Below, piece after piece: positions 25,025-35,653 of a stretch of DNA of 64,000 bases. Each line of letters begins with the position of its first letter. The stretch's first letter is position 1. The notes under the pieces are model-generated. The model saw only the letters and a program-made list of their open reading frames with translations. It did not search any database and had not been told where the DNA came from. The DNA is from Mortierella hygrophila (Eukaryota; Mortierellomycota; Mortierellomycetes; Mortierellales; Mortierellaceae), in assembly GCA_015680625.1 (NCBI GenBank), contig JAAAXW010000006.1:1-64000 (forward strand), given 5' to 3'. Position numbers and translations under genes: made by a program.

Positions 25025-28000
25025 ATGTCGTGTTCTTCAAGCCGCGCGGCCAATGTGCTGTCCGTGGCCATGGGCATCCCTTCGCGGTCCAAGAATTGTC
25101 TGACTGGACTACCAGGACACAAAATCCGGACAGGAGCCTCGGAGTCGATCTCGAGTCGATCCTTCTCTTCCAGCAGCCAAGCCCACGCCTTACCAGCAAC
25201 CAGTCTCGGCAGATCGACTCGCCCAACGAATGTGTCGACGTTATCAACCACCAGCAGGATACAGCATAGCGAGCCAACATGGGAAGCCTTCTTTACACAT
25301 TCATGCAGCATGGACCCCAGGATATCCAGACCGTTCGCTTCACCATCGCACACCTCACAGATCCGTCACCGACACAGCGCACCTCAGCGATCGTTTTCCG
25401 TTCAGGCATTCACGGACAAATCGGCTGCTACGTCCATGGTCTCAGAAGGGATTCGGAACTGCTCGCAGAAGGAGGCCCTCTCACAGCAATCAATGCTCGG
25501 ATCGCAACCCTGCATTGTCGTCGACAGCATTCATCGAGGCAAGAGAACTCCTGCCAGAGCTTACCTTCACCCGGACATCGCCTTCTCAGGATCTGCGCAA
25601 CGACTGGCCACCCAAGAGTCGATCACCATTCCTCTTTCGGTACCTGGCACTTCAGGATATCAGGCACGGATTTCAGCCAGGAGCATATCGTCTTGTTCAG
25701 TCTGGAACTGCCGCAACACTTCAAATAACCACATTGTGTCAAGGAGGTATCTGCACTCGACCCGCTCAAGGCGCTCATTCGCTCCCCAGGAAGGCCGACC
25801 CACGAACGGACTAAGCTACGAGGAAAGGCGTGCGATGATGACTGATTTGCGAGAGAAGATGATCCTCAGGTCTTCTGTCCCTGTGCTGTGGGGTGTTTAC
25901 ACGAAGATCGTCCAGTCCCAGCTCCTTCCTCAAGTCCAATCTGACGACATCATTGCACTGTATCAAATTTTGGCTCAGTCTCACCAGAGCGAGGAGGCGA
26001 TGGAGATGATGCTCCAGGTGGCGTTGGATGTGAACGAGATCGGCAAGCAACTTCCTCAGGAACCATTCGAGATTCTGATGCGCCAGGCAACAGACCATAT
26101 GCCTGCAGACCAGATCAAAGCTGCGACGTGGCAGATCCAAGGGCGCCGGCGGTTTTTTTCGGAGCTTGTTCAGCTGTGCGACACGAACGCCGAGATGAGG
26201 AGAGTTCTGGGACTTTACAGCCAGCTTGTCAAATCTTCGTTCGATGTCGACGGCTACTCGACCTACTTTCAGGGACGGACAAGTCGTGCCAAGAAGCTTG
26301 CCGTGGATGTGTTGAAGTGGATCGAGGGTGAAGGGTCCGCTCGCAATCGGCAAATCGTTGAGTACCTCCTAGTGTTTCTTCTGGATCGATCTCGACTCCA
26401 CCAGGTCTTTGGCGCTTTGGGGACACTTTCGAAGGACGGTCTTGTCTTCAGTCATGGGTTCTACACCACCGCCATTCACCGATTCGGACGCGGTCAAAAG
26501 TTCGACTACATGAATTCCACGCTCGACCTGATGAGGAGGCAGGGACTCAAACCACTGGAGGACACGTACTCGGCTATCATCGACGCACATTCCAAGGCAG
26601 GAAACTTGCGGGAAGCTCAGCAGGCTTACCAGGAGGTCCTTGCGGCTAGCCTTATTCCGACCAACAAGACCCTCGGTCCTATGCTAGAGGCGGTTGGAGC
26701 GATGGGCGACTACGACATGACCAGGCAGCTTGTGGGGCAGATGAATTCCAGCGGCGTCTCCTCGAACGAATATACCTTCAGCGCACTTCTCCAGAGTGTC
26801 TCGCTTGACTCCGCCAAAAGTGTCCAACTCTTCAACGAGCTTTCCAAGCAGATGGTGCCCAACACCGTCAACTACAACATTCTCATCCGCGCCTTCCAGC
26901 ATCAGAGCGATCTTGACGGCGCGTTTCGAGTGTTTCGGTCGATGGTAGCGGATGGCGTTCGGCCGGACAAGTTTACATTTTCCAGTATCCTCAGTCTCTT
27001 TGCCATCCGAGGAGATACGAATGGCGCCGAGGCCTTTTGGAACGAGATGGTCGGAGTCCATGGGGTCAAGCCTAACGCCTTTGCATACGGATCAATGATG
27101 CACGTCTATTGTACCGCGGAGGATATGCTGAGCGCCCAGACCGTCTATAGGGAGATGATTCAGTCGAACATCATGCCGAACGAGGTCATTTTCGGAACCT
27201 TGCTCAACGCTTACGCCCGACATGGAGACTTGACTCAGATGTTGTCCATATACGACGCCATGCGCTCGGAGGATCTCAAGCCCAACAGCTACATCTACTC
27301 TAATCTCCTGTTTGGCTTGGTCAAGGACGGTGACATGCCTGCAGCCCAACGACTTTACGACACGATGGAGGAGGACGGATTCAGCCACAATGTCCTAGCG
27401 CAGACGATCTTGATGAAAGGCTATCTTGATCATGGAGGCTTCCAGGAATCCCAAGCAATATACAAGAACATGATCCGCTCAGGTCTGATACCCAACTTTA
27501 TGACCTACGCCGCTCTGCTCCAAGCCCACGCCAAACGAGGCGAGATCCGCGAGGGCCGTGATTTCCTGAACAAGATCCTCAAGAGTCGTGGCCTGGTTGT
27601 TGTCGGAGACGAGGAGGATGAGTCTATGGAGAGCGAAGAACTGAAGCAGCTCGGGATCAACAAGAGTCATGACCGAGCTAGTGCGAGCTCACCCGACTCT
27701 TTTGACCGGGACTTTGTGTCTGACCAGGTCCAAGAGGGCCATCTGTCGATCATCGGAACCGAACGGAAGCCTCTCAAGGTGTCTGCTCGGCCCAACCCTT
27801 TGTTGACCTTCACGCCGCTGCTCGATGCCTATGCCAAGGAGGGCAACTTTGTGGCCACCAAGGCCATGTTTGACGAAATCAAAGCCCGCGGACTGGAGCC
27901 CAACACAGTCACTTTCACGATCCTGATGGACTCTTACCGTCGCGCTGGCGATGCCGAGAATGTGCTGAGCATCTGGAACGAGCTGTTTGATCGGTTCCTT

Positions 28001-29083
28001 AGCAAGTGGCGATCTGTCCAGAGCCACCCAGATCATACCGGTCCCACCAAGGCAGTGAATTTTGAATGGATCAGCGATCGTCTGTCGACCAAGGCGTCCA
28101 AGCTTCAAGGGATCCTGCAGCGACCGGTTTCGATTGTCCTCGACTCGCTCTCCTACTCTGGAAGGATCCAGGAAGCCAAGGCGATCTGGAAGCAGCTCGA
28201 GGAGGTTGGGTTCCAGTTTGATTCCTCCAACTGGAACGACTACTGTATTGCTTTGGCCAGGAACGGTCTCTTGCTGGATTCGCTCGAGATTGTCCAGGAC
28301 AAGTTGCTCCCTGGATATATTGCCGCGGAATCAAGACAGTCTGGCGCCGATTCGTCTTCAACCAAGACCTTGGACGCGATCTCCTTGGATTCCCAGAATG
28401 GAGGAGGTTCTTCTGGAGCCATGGAGGTCTCTGGCTCGTCAGTCTCCAAGCGTGGGGCTCCTCTGGAATCGATTCCCGCCTCCGATGAGTCTACCACACC
28501 CAAGCTTGGTGCAACCCTGCTCTATCCTCGACCTAGGACGTTCGCAGCGTTAGCAGACAGTCTAGAGGACCTCCTGTCGTTGGAGGGCGTCCACGCGAAG
28601 CAGCTGTCGGGTTCGCCTTCTGACCGCCAGGATACCACCAACTCGTCGGCAGTCGAGTCTGAATCCCGAGCTACGGATACCACCGCCGACTCTCTGCACA
28701 ATAATGTGCGAAGGAAACTCGTCGAGGACAAACTGCGGCCCTACCCGCACCCATTTGAGAACCTGGAGGGGCACCACCGCCAGATCTTGTGGGAAATGAT
28801 CCAGAAGGATTACTCGCGTGTTCTGGAGGCCCTTGCCGGGGGTATGCTTGTAGTGACTGGCCCTCAAGCCATCATGCGATCTACTTTTGCCACCTCTGCT
28901 GGTTCTGGTTTCAGCAAGGATGTCCTTGCCGATGCTGCTAATCCTACCAAGAGAGAGGCCAAGTTTGCCGGGTTCCGCCCATGGCGCCGCCTCAAGTTTG
29001 TGATGAAGGATATGGAGCGCCAAAAGTTTATCCAGGAGCGGGAGGAGTACTATGATCTCTTGCGCAAGCGCAAACCTACTTAG
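25025..29083 (+). CDS. Pentatricopeptide repeat (PPR) protein, organellar
   Basis: One uninterrupted frame of 1352 aa. PPR proteins bind organellar RNA through tandem ~35-residue helical repeats and act in mitochondrial RNA processing, stability or translation. Repeats are clear from about residue 480 to 860, for example PNEVIFGTLLNAYARHGDL and PNSYIYSNLLFGLVKDGDM, and resume around 925-970 (PNTVTFTILMDSYRRAGD) after an acidic linker. The first ~270 residues are Ser/Arg-rich and low complexity, containing RRYLHSTRSRRSF, which looks like a mitochondrial presequence. The true start could therefore lie further in than 25025. The C-terminal ~60 residues are basic. The lack of introns over 4 kb stands out among intron-rich neighbours. 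The RNA target is unknown. A minus-strand frame at 24949-25353 overlaps the beginning. Confidence 0.85.
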   Translation: MSCSSSRAANVLSVAMGIPSRSKNCLTGLPGHKIRTGASESISSRSFSSSSQAHALPATSLGRSTRPTNVSTLSTTSRIQHSEPTWEAFFTHSCSMDPRISRPFASPSHTSQIRHRHSAPQRSFSVQAFTDKSAATSMVSEGIRNCSQKEALSQQSMLGSQPCIVVDSIHRGKRTPARAYLHPDIAFSGSAQRLATQESITIPLSVPGTSGYQARISARSISSCSVWNCRNTSNNHIVSRRYLHSTRSRRSFAPQEGRPTNGLSYEERRAMMTDLREKMILRSSVPVLWGVYTKIVQSQLLPQVQSDDIIALYQILAQSHQSEEAMEMMLQVALDVNEIGKQLPQEPFEILMRQATDHMPADQIKAATWQIQGRRRFFSELVQLCDTNAEMRRVLGLYSQLVKSSFDVDGYSTYFQGRTSRAKKLAVDVLKWIEGEGSARNRQIVEYLLVFLLDRSRLHQVFGALGTLSKDGLVFSHGFYTTAIHRFGRGQKFDYMNSTLDLMRRQGLKPLEDTYSAIIDAHSKAGNLREAQQAYQEVLAASLIPTNKTLGPMLEAVGAMGDYDMTRQLVGQMNSSGVSSNEYTFSALLQSVSLDSAKSVQLFNELSKQMVPNTVNYNILIRAFQHQSDLDGAFRVFRSMVADGVRPDKFTFSSILSLFAIRGDTNGAEAFWNEMVGVHGVKPNAFAYGSMMHVYCTAEDMLSAQTVYREMIQSNIMPNEVIFGTLLNAYARHGDLTQMLSIYDAMRSEDLKPNSYIYSNLLFGLVKDGDMPAAQRLYDTMEEDGFSHNVLAQTILMKGYLDHGGFQESQAIYKNMIRSGLIPNFMTYAALLQAHAKRGEIREGRDFLNKILKSRGLVVVGDEEDESMESEELKQLGINKSHDRASASSPDSFDRDFVSDQVQEGHLSIIGTERKPLKVSARPNPLLTFTPLLDAYAKEGNFVATKAMFDEIKARGLEPNTVTFTILMDSYRRAGDAENVLSIWNELFDRFLSKWRSVQSHPDHTGPTKAVNFEWISDRLSTKASKLQGILQRPVSIVLDSLSYSGRIQEAKAIWKQLEEVGFQFDSSNWNDYCIALARNGLLLDSLEIVQDKLLPGYIAAESRQSGADSSSTKTLDAISLDSQNGGGSSGAMEVSGSSVSKRGAPLESIPASDESTTPKLGATLLYPRPRTFAALADSLEDLLSLEGVHAKQLSGSPSDRQDTTNSSAVESESRATDTTADSLHNNVRRKLVEDKLRPYPHPFENLEGHHRQILWEMIQKDYSRVLEALAGGMLVVTGPQAIMRSTFATSAGSGFSKDVLADAANPTKREAKFAGFRPWRRLKFVMKDMERQKFIQEREEYYDLLRKRKPT

Positions 29084-29406
29084 AGGCCGAGAGAGGAGGA
29101 AAGAGGACGCCTATTTCGAATTTTTTTCATATTTTTTTTTTTTTAATCCCCCCACCCATTGTACCATATCCATCCTTGTAGACATTGCTTTTCTGATAGA
29201 CAAAAAAAACTCTTTCTCATTTTGTTTTCATTTTCTCATTCCGCAATACATTTTCCGCATTTTCTTGCCATTTTACCTATTCGATACATAACTTGTCCGC
29301 TCTTGGGAGACTTTCCTGTTGTGTTTCTGCTTTACATTTTTTTGCAATAGGAAGTTTTTTTTTTATGATGTGAAAAAATTGTAACAAAAGGAGTAGATAA
29401 AGAAGA
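29084..29406. other. Convergent 3' regions
   Basis: T-rich 3' flank shared by the PPR gene and the facing minus-strand gene. No coding content is seen. Confidence 0.5.
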
Positions 29407-30381
29407 CTAATAGACATGTCCAGGTCTGGCAAACCCTCCAGCTCCAACGCTAGCAGACCCAGCATTCGACAACCCAATACCTCCTAATCCAAACCCTCCA
29501 CCACCACCACCTCCAATACGACGAACCCTCGCAGGCTGACCTCTGGAAGCGTTCACGACCTCATCCGGGTTCCCACCAAAGATCTGACGCCAAGTCCGCT
29601 GGACATGGTACACCAGACTCCGTTGTCCGGCGAGTGTCAACAGGATGGTTCCGAATCCCCAGAAGAAGCCGTGGATAAAGGGCATGATGATGATATCCCG
29701 GAGGGTCATCACCGTTACTCTTGCGGCGATCGAGGGGACTCTCTTTCCTCCTTGCTGTGTCTGTTGTAATGCTCCTGATGTTGGCTTCTTTTCGTCCGTG
29801 GATGCGTCGAGGGTAGTAGTAGTAGTAGTAGTAGGGGTGGAGCCAGCAGCAGCGAGGGCAGACTCATTGGCGTGGGCCTCATAGATCTGATTCAGGGCCT
29901 TGCGATAATTGTTGTCGAACCTCAAGTCTGGGACGGGAGGTGCCTGAGCCAGCAGGTGAGATGCGGAATCCGAGAACCGTCTTTTTCTGCTCCCGCTCTT
30001 CTTGCGTCCTCGACCACCACCTTTCCTCTCGTTGTCAGAGTCCTCGCTGTCGTTGTCAGAGTCCTCACTGTGGAATGCTGTTCCTGAAGAGTGTTTGGAC
30101 TTTGACGACGACGACTTGCTCTCTTTGGTGCGGGTGTGTCCAAAGCCTGAGGAGCGTAAGGCTTCACGGGCCTTGGTAGTAGAAGTCGTTGTCGTAGTCG
30201 TTGTTGCGGTCAAAGACTCGGTTCTCGCTGTTGCAGAAGAGTTGCTCAGACGGCTGTGGGGTCGGGAGAGGAATGGAGGGGTCGAGACATTGTCGCTGTC
30301 GCTGTCACTGTTGTTGGCGTGATTGTTGTGGGATGCATCCCGGGGATGCGGTGTTGCATCGTGTCCAATACTGTCCGACAT
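29407..30381 (-). CDS. Ser/Thr-rich protein with one membrane segment (DUF1770-like)
   Basis: Single exon, 324 aa. The N-terminal ~150 residues are low complexity: Ser/Asp runs, a Thr run, and a basic stretch GRKKSGSRKRRF. A short motif APPVPDLRFDNNYRKAL follows, then a second Thr run. Near residues 215-260 come TLRDIIIMPFIHGFFWGFG and a hydrophobic stretch that reads as one membrane span, then an amphipathic basic segment and a Gly-rich tail. The PPVPDLRF motif plus a membrane span resembles, from memory, fungal proteins of unknown function in the DUF1770 group. I cannot verify this, so no function is assigned. The 5' flank has a CRE-like TACGTCA near 30498. Confidence 0.7.
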   Translation of the reverse strand: MSDSIGHDATPHPRDASHNNHANNSDSDSDNVSTPPFLSRPHSRLSNSSATARTESLTATTTTTTTSTTKAREALRSSGFGHTRTKESKSSSSKSKHSSGTAFHSEDSDNDSEDSDNERKGGGRGRKKSGSRKRRFSDSASHLLAQAPPVPDLRFDNNYRKALNQIYEAHANESALAAAGSTPTTTTTTTLDASTDEKKPTSGALQQTQQGGKRVPSIAARVTVMTLRDIIIMPFIHGFFWGFGTILLTLAGQRSLVYHVQRTWRQIFGGNPDEVVNASRGQPARVRRIGGGGGGGFGLGGIGLSNAGSASVGAGGFARPGHVY

Positions 30382-30743
30382 GGCTTTTTCCTTGGGTTTC
30401 TTTTGGGTTGTGTTTGTTGAGTGTGTGAAATGAAAGGGGGGGGGGTGAACGAGAAAGCGTGCTTTCAGGGGTTCCCCTTCCGCACCGTTGCGAGCAACTA
30501 CGTCACAAAATTTTTTGGGGTATCACGTTTTGAAAGGCGCGTCCGGTTCGCGTCTATGCACCAGGTACAGCAGCTACCTTTTAGAGCCAGTCGGAAAATC
30601 TGTATTCTGTAGTATCCTTCCATTCTTCTCTACATGTTATATACCCAATAGGTGTATTACTTCCTTGGCCACAAGTTGGTAATGTTTTTATTTCATTTCA
30701 AATCATCAAGAAAGAGAAATGTCCTGACATGTTAAAGAGATCC
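30382..30743. other. Intergenic, 5' of DUF1770-like gene / 3' of transgelin
   Basis: Contains a G run and a TACGTCAC element close to the start of the DUF1770-like gene. No exon is seen. Confidence 0.45.
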
Positions 30744-32006
30744 CTAAGGAGACCGCGTACGTCCAGGATCAACACCTCCAATCTCACGACGTCCAGACCG
30801 CTGACCTGACAAGTTGGCGCCGCCACTGTATCCATATTGGTAAGTGTTGATGACCGTCTTTCCTGCATTCAGCACCTCCTCCGAGAACTCCACCTCCTAT
30901 TCAATGAAAATTTGTAAATAAAAATAAACCTGTGAGAAACAGCAGATCTTGTGCCACAAAGAACAAAAACACGGTGTGCGAGAACTCTCAGGTCAGCAGG
31001 AGAAAAACGAACATGTTTGTCAGACAGCTTGGGTCCCAGAATCTAAACACCAACAAATGTAAAGATAGAAAGAGGGTGAAGTTAGCTACGAACGTTGGCC
31101 CAAAAGTTCAATCCCATGCGTAAATTCCGTGACATAGTGTAGCCCATTGATGTTACCGGTATGTCGCAGCCAGCTTTTGCGGCATGCCGTGAAAGAGACC
31201 AGATGGCATCGACCACTTGTCCTGGGTTCTTGTTCTCATACAGGTCGATCGTCTGGAAAAGATCATGCTTCGGACATCCGAGTCTTTCGCAGCCCTCCAG
31301 GAACATGGCAATATTCTCCATCTAGCAAGAATAAGCACCAAGAGTGGAGTGATTAGCCTTCCCAAGTTACGCTTTTCTCCGTGAGACTCCCTGCAGTCGC
31401 CTAATCGACATTCGGAAAGTGTAAAGTGTATCATCCTGAAAAATGTACCTGGACAAAGGGCATCTTGGAAGACTTTATCTTGACAAATCCTGGGATGAGT
31501 ACATTCATCAACCTAGTTGCAGACACAAAGTGGTATCCGGTCAGGTTTGCAGTTCAAAATTGAACAAAGAAAAGTTCGCAACTGCCTCCTCGAATGGCAC
31601 TCACTTGCAGAGGATGACCCCGTCCTTGAGCGACTGCTGGAACCCTTCATATGGGAAGGGCTCGCCAACAACAGTCTCAATCCATTGCCGTGCCTATCAG
31701 AACAACACGAAAGACAGTATGAACCATGTTACCCTGTCATGTTTAGACTTGTACACTTTGGAGATACCTCCCAATGCAAAACGTTAAGGACGGTTGATTA
31801 CCTCTACTTCTCGACCAACATCGTACTTGGAGGCAAGCTTTGCGGCAATTTCTATGGAGTCCGGCCAAGAACAAGAAGCTCTAGTGAGTCGTTCGCTTCT
31901 TCCTAAAGTCGGAGTTGTCTGGTGTCTAAAAGGGAGAGTGCACTGTCATTGAGGAAACAAACTAAAAAGTACCTCTGTCGATTCCGAACTTTCTTTGGTC
32001 GCTCAT
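30744..32006 (-). CDS. SCP1: Transgelin/calponin-family actin-bundling protein
   Basis: Six exons (minus): 32006-31973, 31851-31802, 31693-31605, 31512-31449, 31321-31094 and 30896-30744 (205 aa); all phases agree. Scp1/transgelin cross-links actin filaments, acting in cortical patches and contractile rings. It opens MSDQRKFGIDREIAAKLASK. The calponin-homology domain runs from about residue 25 to 135 (ARQWIETVVGE, LKDGVILCKLMNVL, MENIAMFLEGCERLGC, LFQTIDLYENKNPGQVV). A single C-terminal calponin-like repeat follows (INTYQYGYSGGANLSG). The donor of the fifth exon is GTTCGT; a GTAACA 34 bp upstream would give a shorter in-frame version without the linker VTSMGYTMSRNLR, which I think less likely because family members have a linker there. 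Confidence 0.92.
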
Positions 32007-32030
32007 GCTGAGATGAATGTGAGTCTCTGC

Positions 32031-32044
<14 letters not shown>

Positions 32045-32061
<17 letters not shown>

Positions 32062-32064
32062 GGG
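32045..32064. repeat. Poly-G run (20) after (GT)n
   Basis: Uninterrupted 20 G following a short GT repeat. It could be genuine, or a base-calling artefact given the nearby gap. Confidence 0.85.
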
Positions 32065-32140
32065 TGAAAAGAGTAAGGCAAGTAAAATAGGGTAAAAATT
32101 TAAAAAAATATGACGATTTTTAATGGGTTTTGTGTGGTTT

Positions 32141-32150
32141 NNNNNNNNNN
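32141..32150. other. Assembly gap (10 N)
   Basis: Ten N placed immediately before a run of 17 C and further C/G-only sequence to about 32187. The true length is unknown. Confidence 0.98.
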
Positions 32151-32432
32151 CCCCCCCCCCCCCCCCCGCGCGCCCGCCCCCCCCCCGTTCGTGCCGACAA
32201 GCATCCCCTGACAAGATGGTTAAAAAGTAAAAAAAGAGGACGCTTGTTTCTCCTTTTTGTGGTGTGTCGTTTGTCAAGCACACTCCACGTGATGGATACG
32301 GAGCATTGGGCGTAGCATGCTTGGGGAAAAAAAATGTATATTTGAAAATGCAATGGAGTAGAATGGCTGTCTATGGTCATATGGGAATGCTGGTCATGGT
32401 AGATATCATAAATGAGAATGGGAGAGTGCCGT

Positions 32433-35400
32433 TTAAGCACCGTTCTGATGCAGGTAGGTAAGAACACTATGAAGATTAACAATGATAGTTAGCATCACTG
32501 AGACCGATACAGTTGAGCGAAACAATGGTTTCATCAGCCACTAAAAATTCTTACCTAGGGACGACAGAGCGCGACTTCAAAAGAACCTCGCGCCACTCCT
32601 CGTTTGCGTCGGACAGAATGGTCAAGGCCCCCCCTGCTCCAACAGAAAGTTCTAACAGCAAAACGAGAAGGAAACGAGACGTTCAACCTCGATGATACGA
32701 GCCCGGCTATTCAATGCACATTGCGAAAAAATAAAGAGGCGCAAGAACTTACCACCAACAAGCTGTGTCTGCCCTTCTTTGTCCTCCTCTGGCTCTACAG
32801 ACAGTACAGCAGTGCGGATCACAACCGCAAGATCAACTGCAGATCGTACTCTGGCCTTAGTCCCACTTCCGATCGAACGCTGGGATGGCGCAGCTACCGC
32901 AGGAATGCCAATGTATCCAAGGCAACCCGAATAGATACCGCGTCTGACATGGTGCTCGAGCGAATCCAACAATTGAACCGATCTGAGCTTAGGTGCTCCT
33001 GTCATCGATCCTGGTGGGAAGCATGCCTTCACTGCCTGGGTATTGTCGACGTGATCAAAAAGTTCGCCACGGACCGTTGTCACGAGCTGGTGGACTGTCT
33101 CGTAGGACTCGACGTGCATCAGGTAAGGGACCCGGACAGACTTGGCTTTACAAACATGCGCCAAATCATTGCGAATCAAGTCCACGATCTATCACGCAGG
33201 AAAAGGGAAAGAGGGTCAGCCTCAAAAATTACAATGTAAAGCAAACACACTCTGCGCCTGTCTTGAAAGGGTTGCTTACCATGAGGTTCTCGGCGCGCTC
33301 CTTGATGTTCTTTGACAGCGAGTCTATCCGGCTCTGATCTTCACGCCGCCTGGCCTCCGCACATCGATCCCTGACCGTGCCATGTCTCTCTGGAGTGTCC
33401 TCTTCATCTTCATCCTGCGTGTGATCAGCGCTGTTTCCATCTTGCTCCTCAACTCCACACCCCTCGTCTTCCTTGCAGAAACAACCCTTAGCCACCGCGA
33501 CAGTTCCCTTAATGGGCTTCATCTCCACCGTCCTTGATGTATCATCGGTCGTCTCCTCATCTCCTGGCCTCTTTCCAATCTTCAAAAACCGCTCTGGCGA
33601 AGACGAGAGAATGATCAGTTTGCTGACCAACTCATCTTCAGCGTCTGGTACCCGGCCATGACGATATCCTTGAGTCAGAACCGGTTCATCAGCTGCTGTG
33701 GGTAAGCTCAGGAAAGCCGAGAATGGAGCAGGGTTGAGTTTCCGCAGGATCCTGTATAAATCAAATGCTGGGTCTCCATGAACGTGCTGGTTTTTGTCCT
33801 GTAGTTGTTGGTATAATGGCACTTTAGTCCGGAACTGAGTTGTCAGACACAATTCGTAACTCTCGCCCTCGTGAATGTAGTCAAGGCTGTCCTGAATCGC
33901 ACGAAGATAGTCCTTTTCCGTAACATCCACCTTGAAGGGCGACAACAACCCTGCTGAGGACTGGCGACGATGGCGTTGCTTGATCAGATAGGGCTCGCTC
34001 TTTCCTGCGTGGGAGAGAGATCCTGCGAGAGTCGAATTCCTTTGGTTGAAAGCGGGTTGATTATCCGAGGCAATATGAACGATCGATCGACTCACATCCT
34101 GAACCCAGTTGCGGCAACCCTCCCAGCTTTCAAACCCAACGGATCCACCAACGCCATGGAGAGTCCTGCCAGGCTGGTTATTCACGACACCCAAGATGTA
34201 CACTCGCTTGTCGACATGGTCGAACACGACTGCTTGAGTGGCTAGCACAAAGGAGGCGTCAGGTTGCTTAACACAGTCACAGCTGCATGGGGTTTCGACA
34301 TCTGCGTGACCGAGGCATCGGCATTCCTGCTCCACAGGGGTGTGGTAACCCTCCAGACTCTCTCGTTTCATCTCGTATCCAAGGTAACCCACCATGCCCG
34401 CAAAGAAGTCGAAAGGCACCGAGTCAAAGTCGCACTGCTCGCCATTGGGACCTTCGACCGTAGTCTCGACGTTGTCCTTGCCAAACTCGCTCATCATGTT
34501 GGACATCCAGTCCCAGAATGTACTTGATGATCCATCGCCCAATTTGACACGCTTTGGTGATTCTGGTGTCTGGTCCTGGTATCGACGTACAAAGACCTCC
34601 TTGTGAATTGTTGAGTACTGGATGACTGCCTGTACTGATCCACGGATGAGAGAATTATGTCTATGAGCGCTCCTTGTCTCAACGCCTCCCATAAATGAGA
34701 AGCGAGCCATTGGATGAGGTTGACGAGCGCTGTCGAGCCACCATGAGGCTGCCTTGGAACGAGGTCCTGTCAGGAACAAAGACGAGAAAACCTTCTCTGA
34801 TTCAGGGAAGATGCTGGGATCCAATGCGTGAATGAGAAGACTGAACGGGCTCGACCGCTGCTTTAGATTGTGGTGTGGCGATGGAATGGTACGGGTGACA
34901 ATCGGTTCCGTTGGTACGACCGAGAGTCGATGGATATAGTCGGGGATGGTGGGTGTATTGTCCAGTCGATCCTGATCGGCATAAAACTCGGTCGAGATGC
35001 GGAAAAAGTTGGTCATCATGCGTTTGCCGAACTGGGTGCAGATCGACTCTGGGTGGAACTGAACTCCATGATGAGGGAGTGTCTTGTGTCGAAGCCCCAT
35101 GAGGACCTTGGATCCAAAAGCTCTGTCAATGTTGGAGGTGTGCACTGAGCCGCTGGATAGGTTATCTGCGGCGATCAAGGGGAAGCTATAACACCAGGCA
35201 GTGGCGATAAGAGTGTCGGGCAGATCATTTTCCTGTACAACCAAGGAGTGGTAACGGACGGCTTCAAATTCCTGGGGGATTCCTTGAAAGATTCCCTTGT
35301 TGTCGTGTTTGATGTGGGCGATCTGTCCGTGCACTGGCTCTGGTCCGTAGGTGACAGCCGCATCATGGGTCCAACCGATGCCCTGATGTCCGAGACATAC

Positions 35401-35620
35401 ACCAAAGACTGGGATGTGAGAGGTTTGGAGGATATGAGTACAGATTCCAAAGTCCTATATATCGCGACATTGTGTATGAATAAAGTCAATGTGAGCATGG
35501 GGGAATTGAATTGGACGCGATATGCTGTGACTCATCCCCAACGAGAATGAAGGGAAAATCGCAATTGCGAAAGGGATATGAAAAGTGAAATGAAGGTGTG
35601 TGAAGGGACAATTGACAGCC

Positions 35621-35653
<33 letters not shown>

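Larger units (their letters stand above)
32007..32432. other. Intergenic region with assembly gap
   Basis: Between the transgelin start and the PABA synthase end. It holds a (GT)n/G20 run, a 10-N gap and a C17 run. No gene is seen, but an unknown amount of sequence may be missing. Confidence 0.7.
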
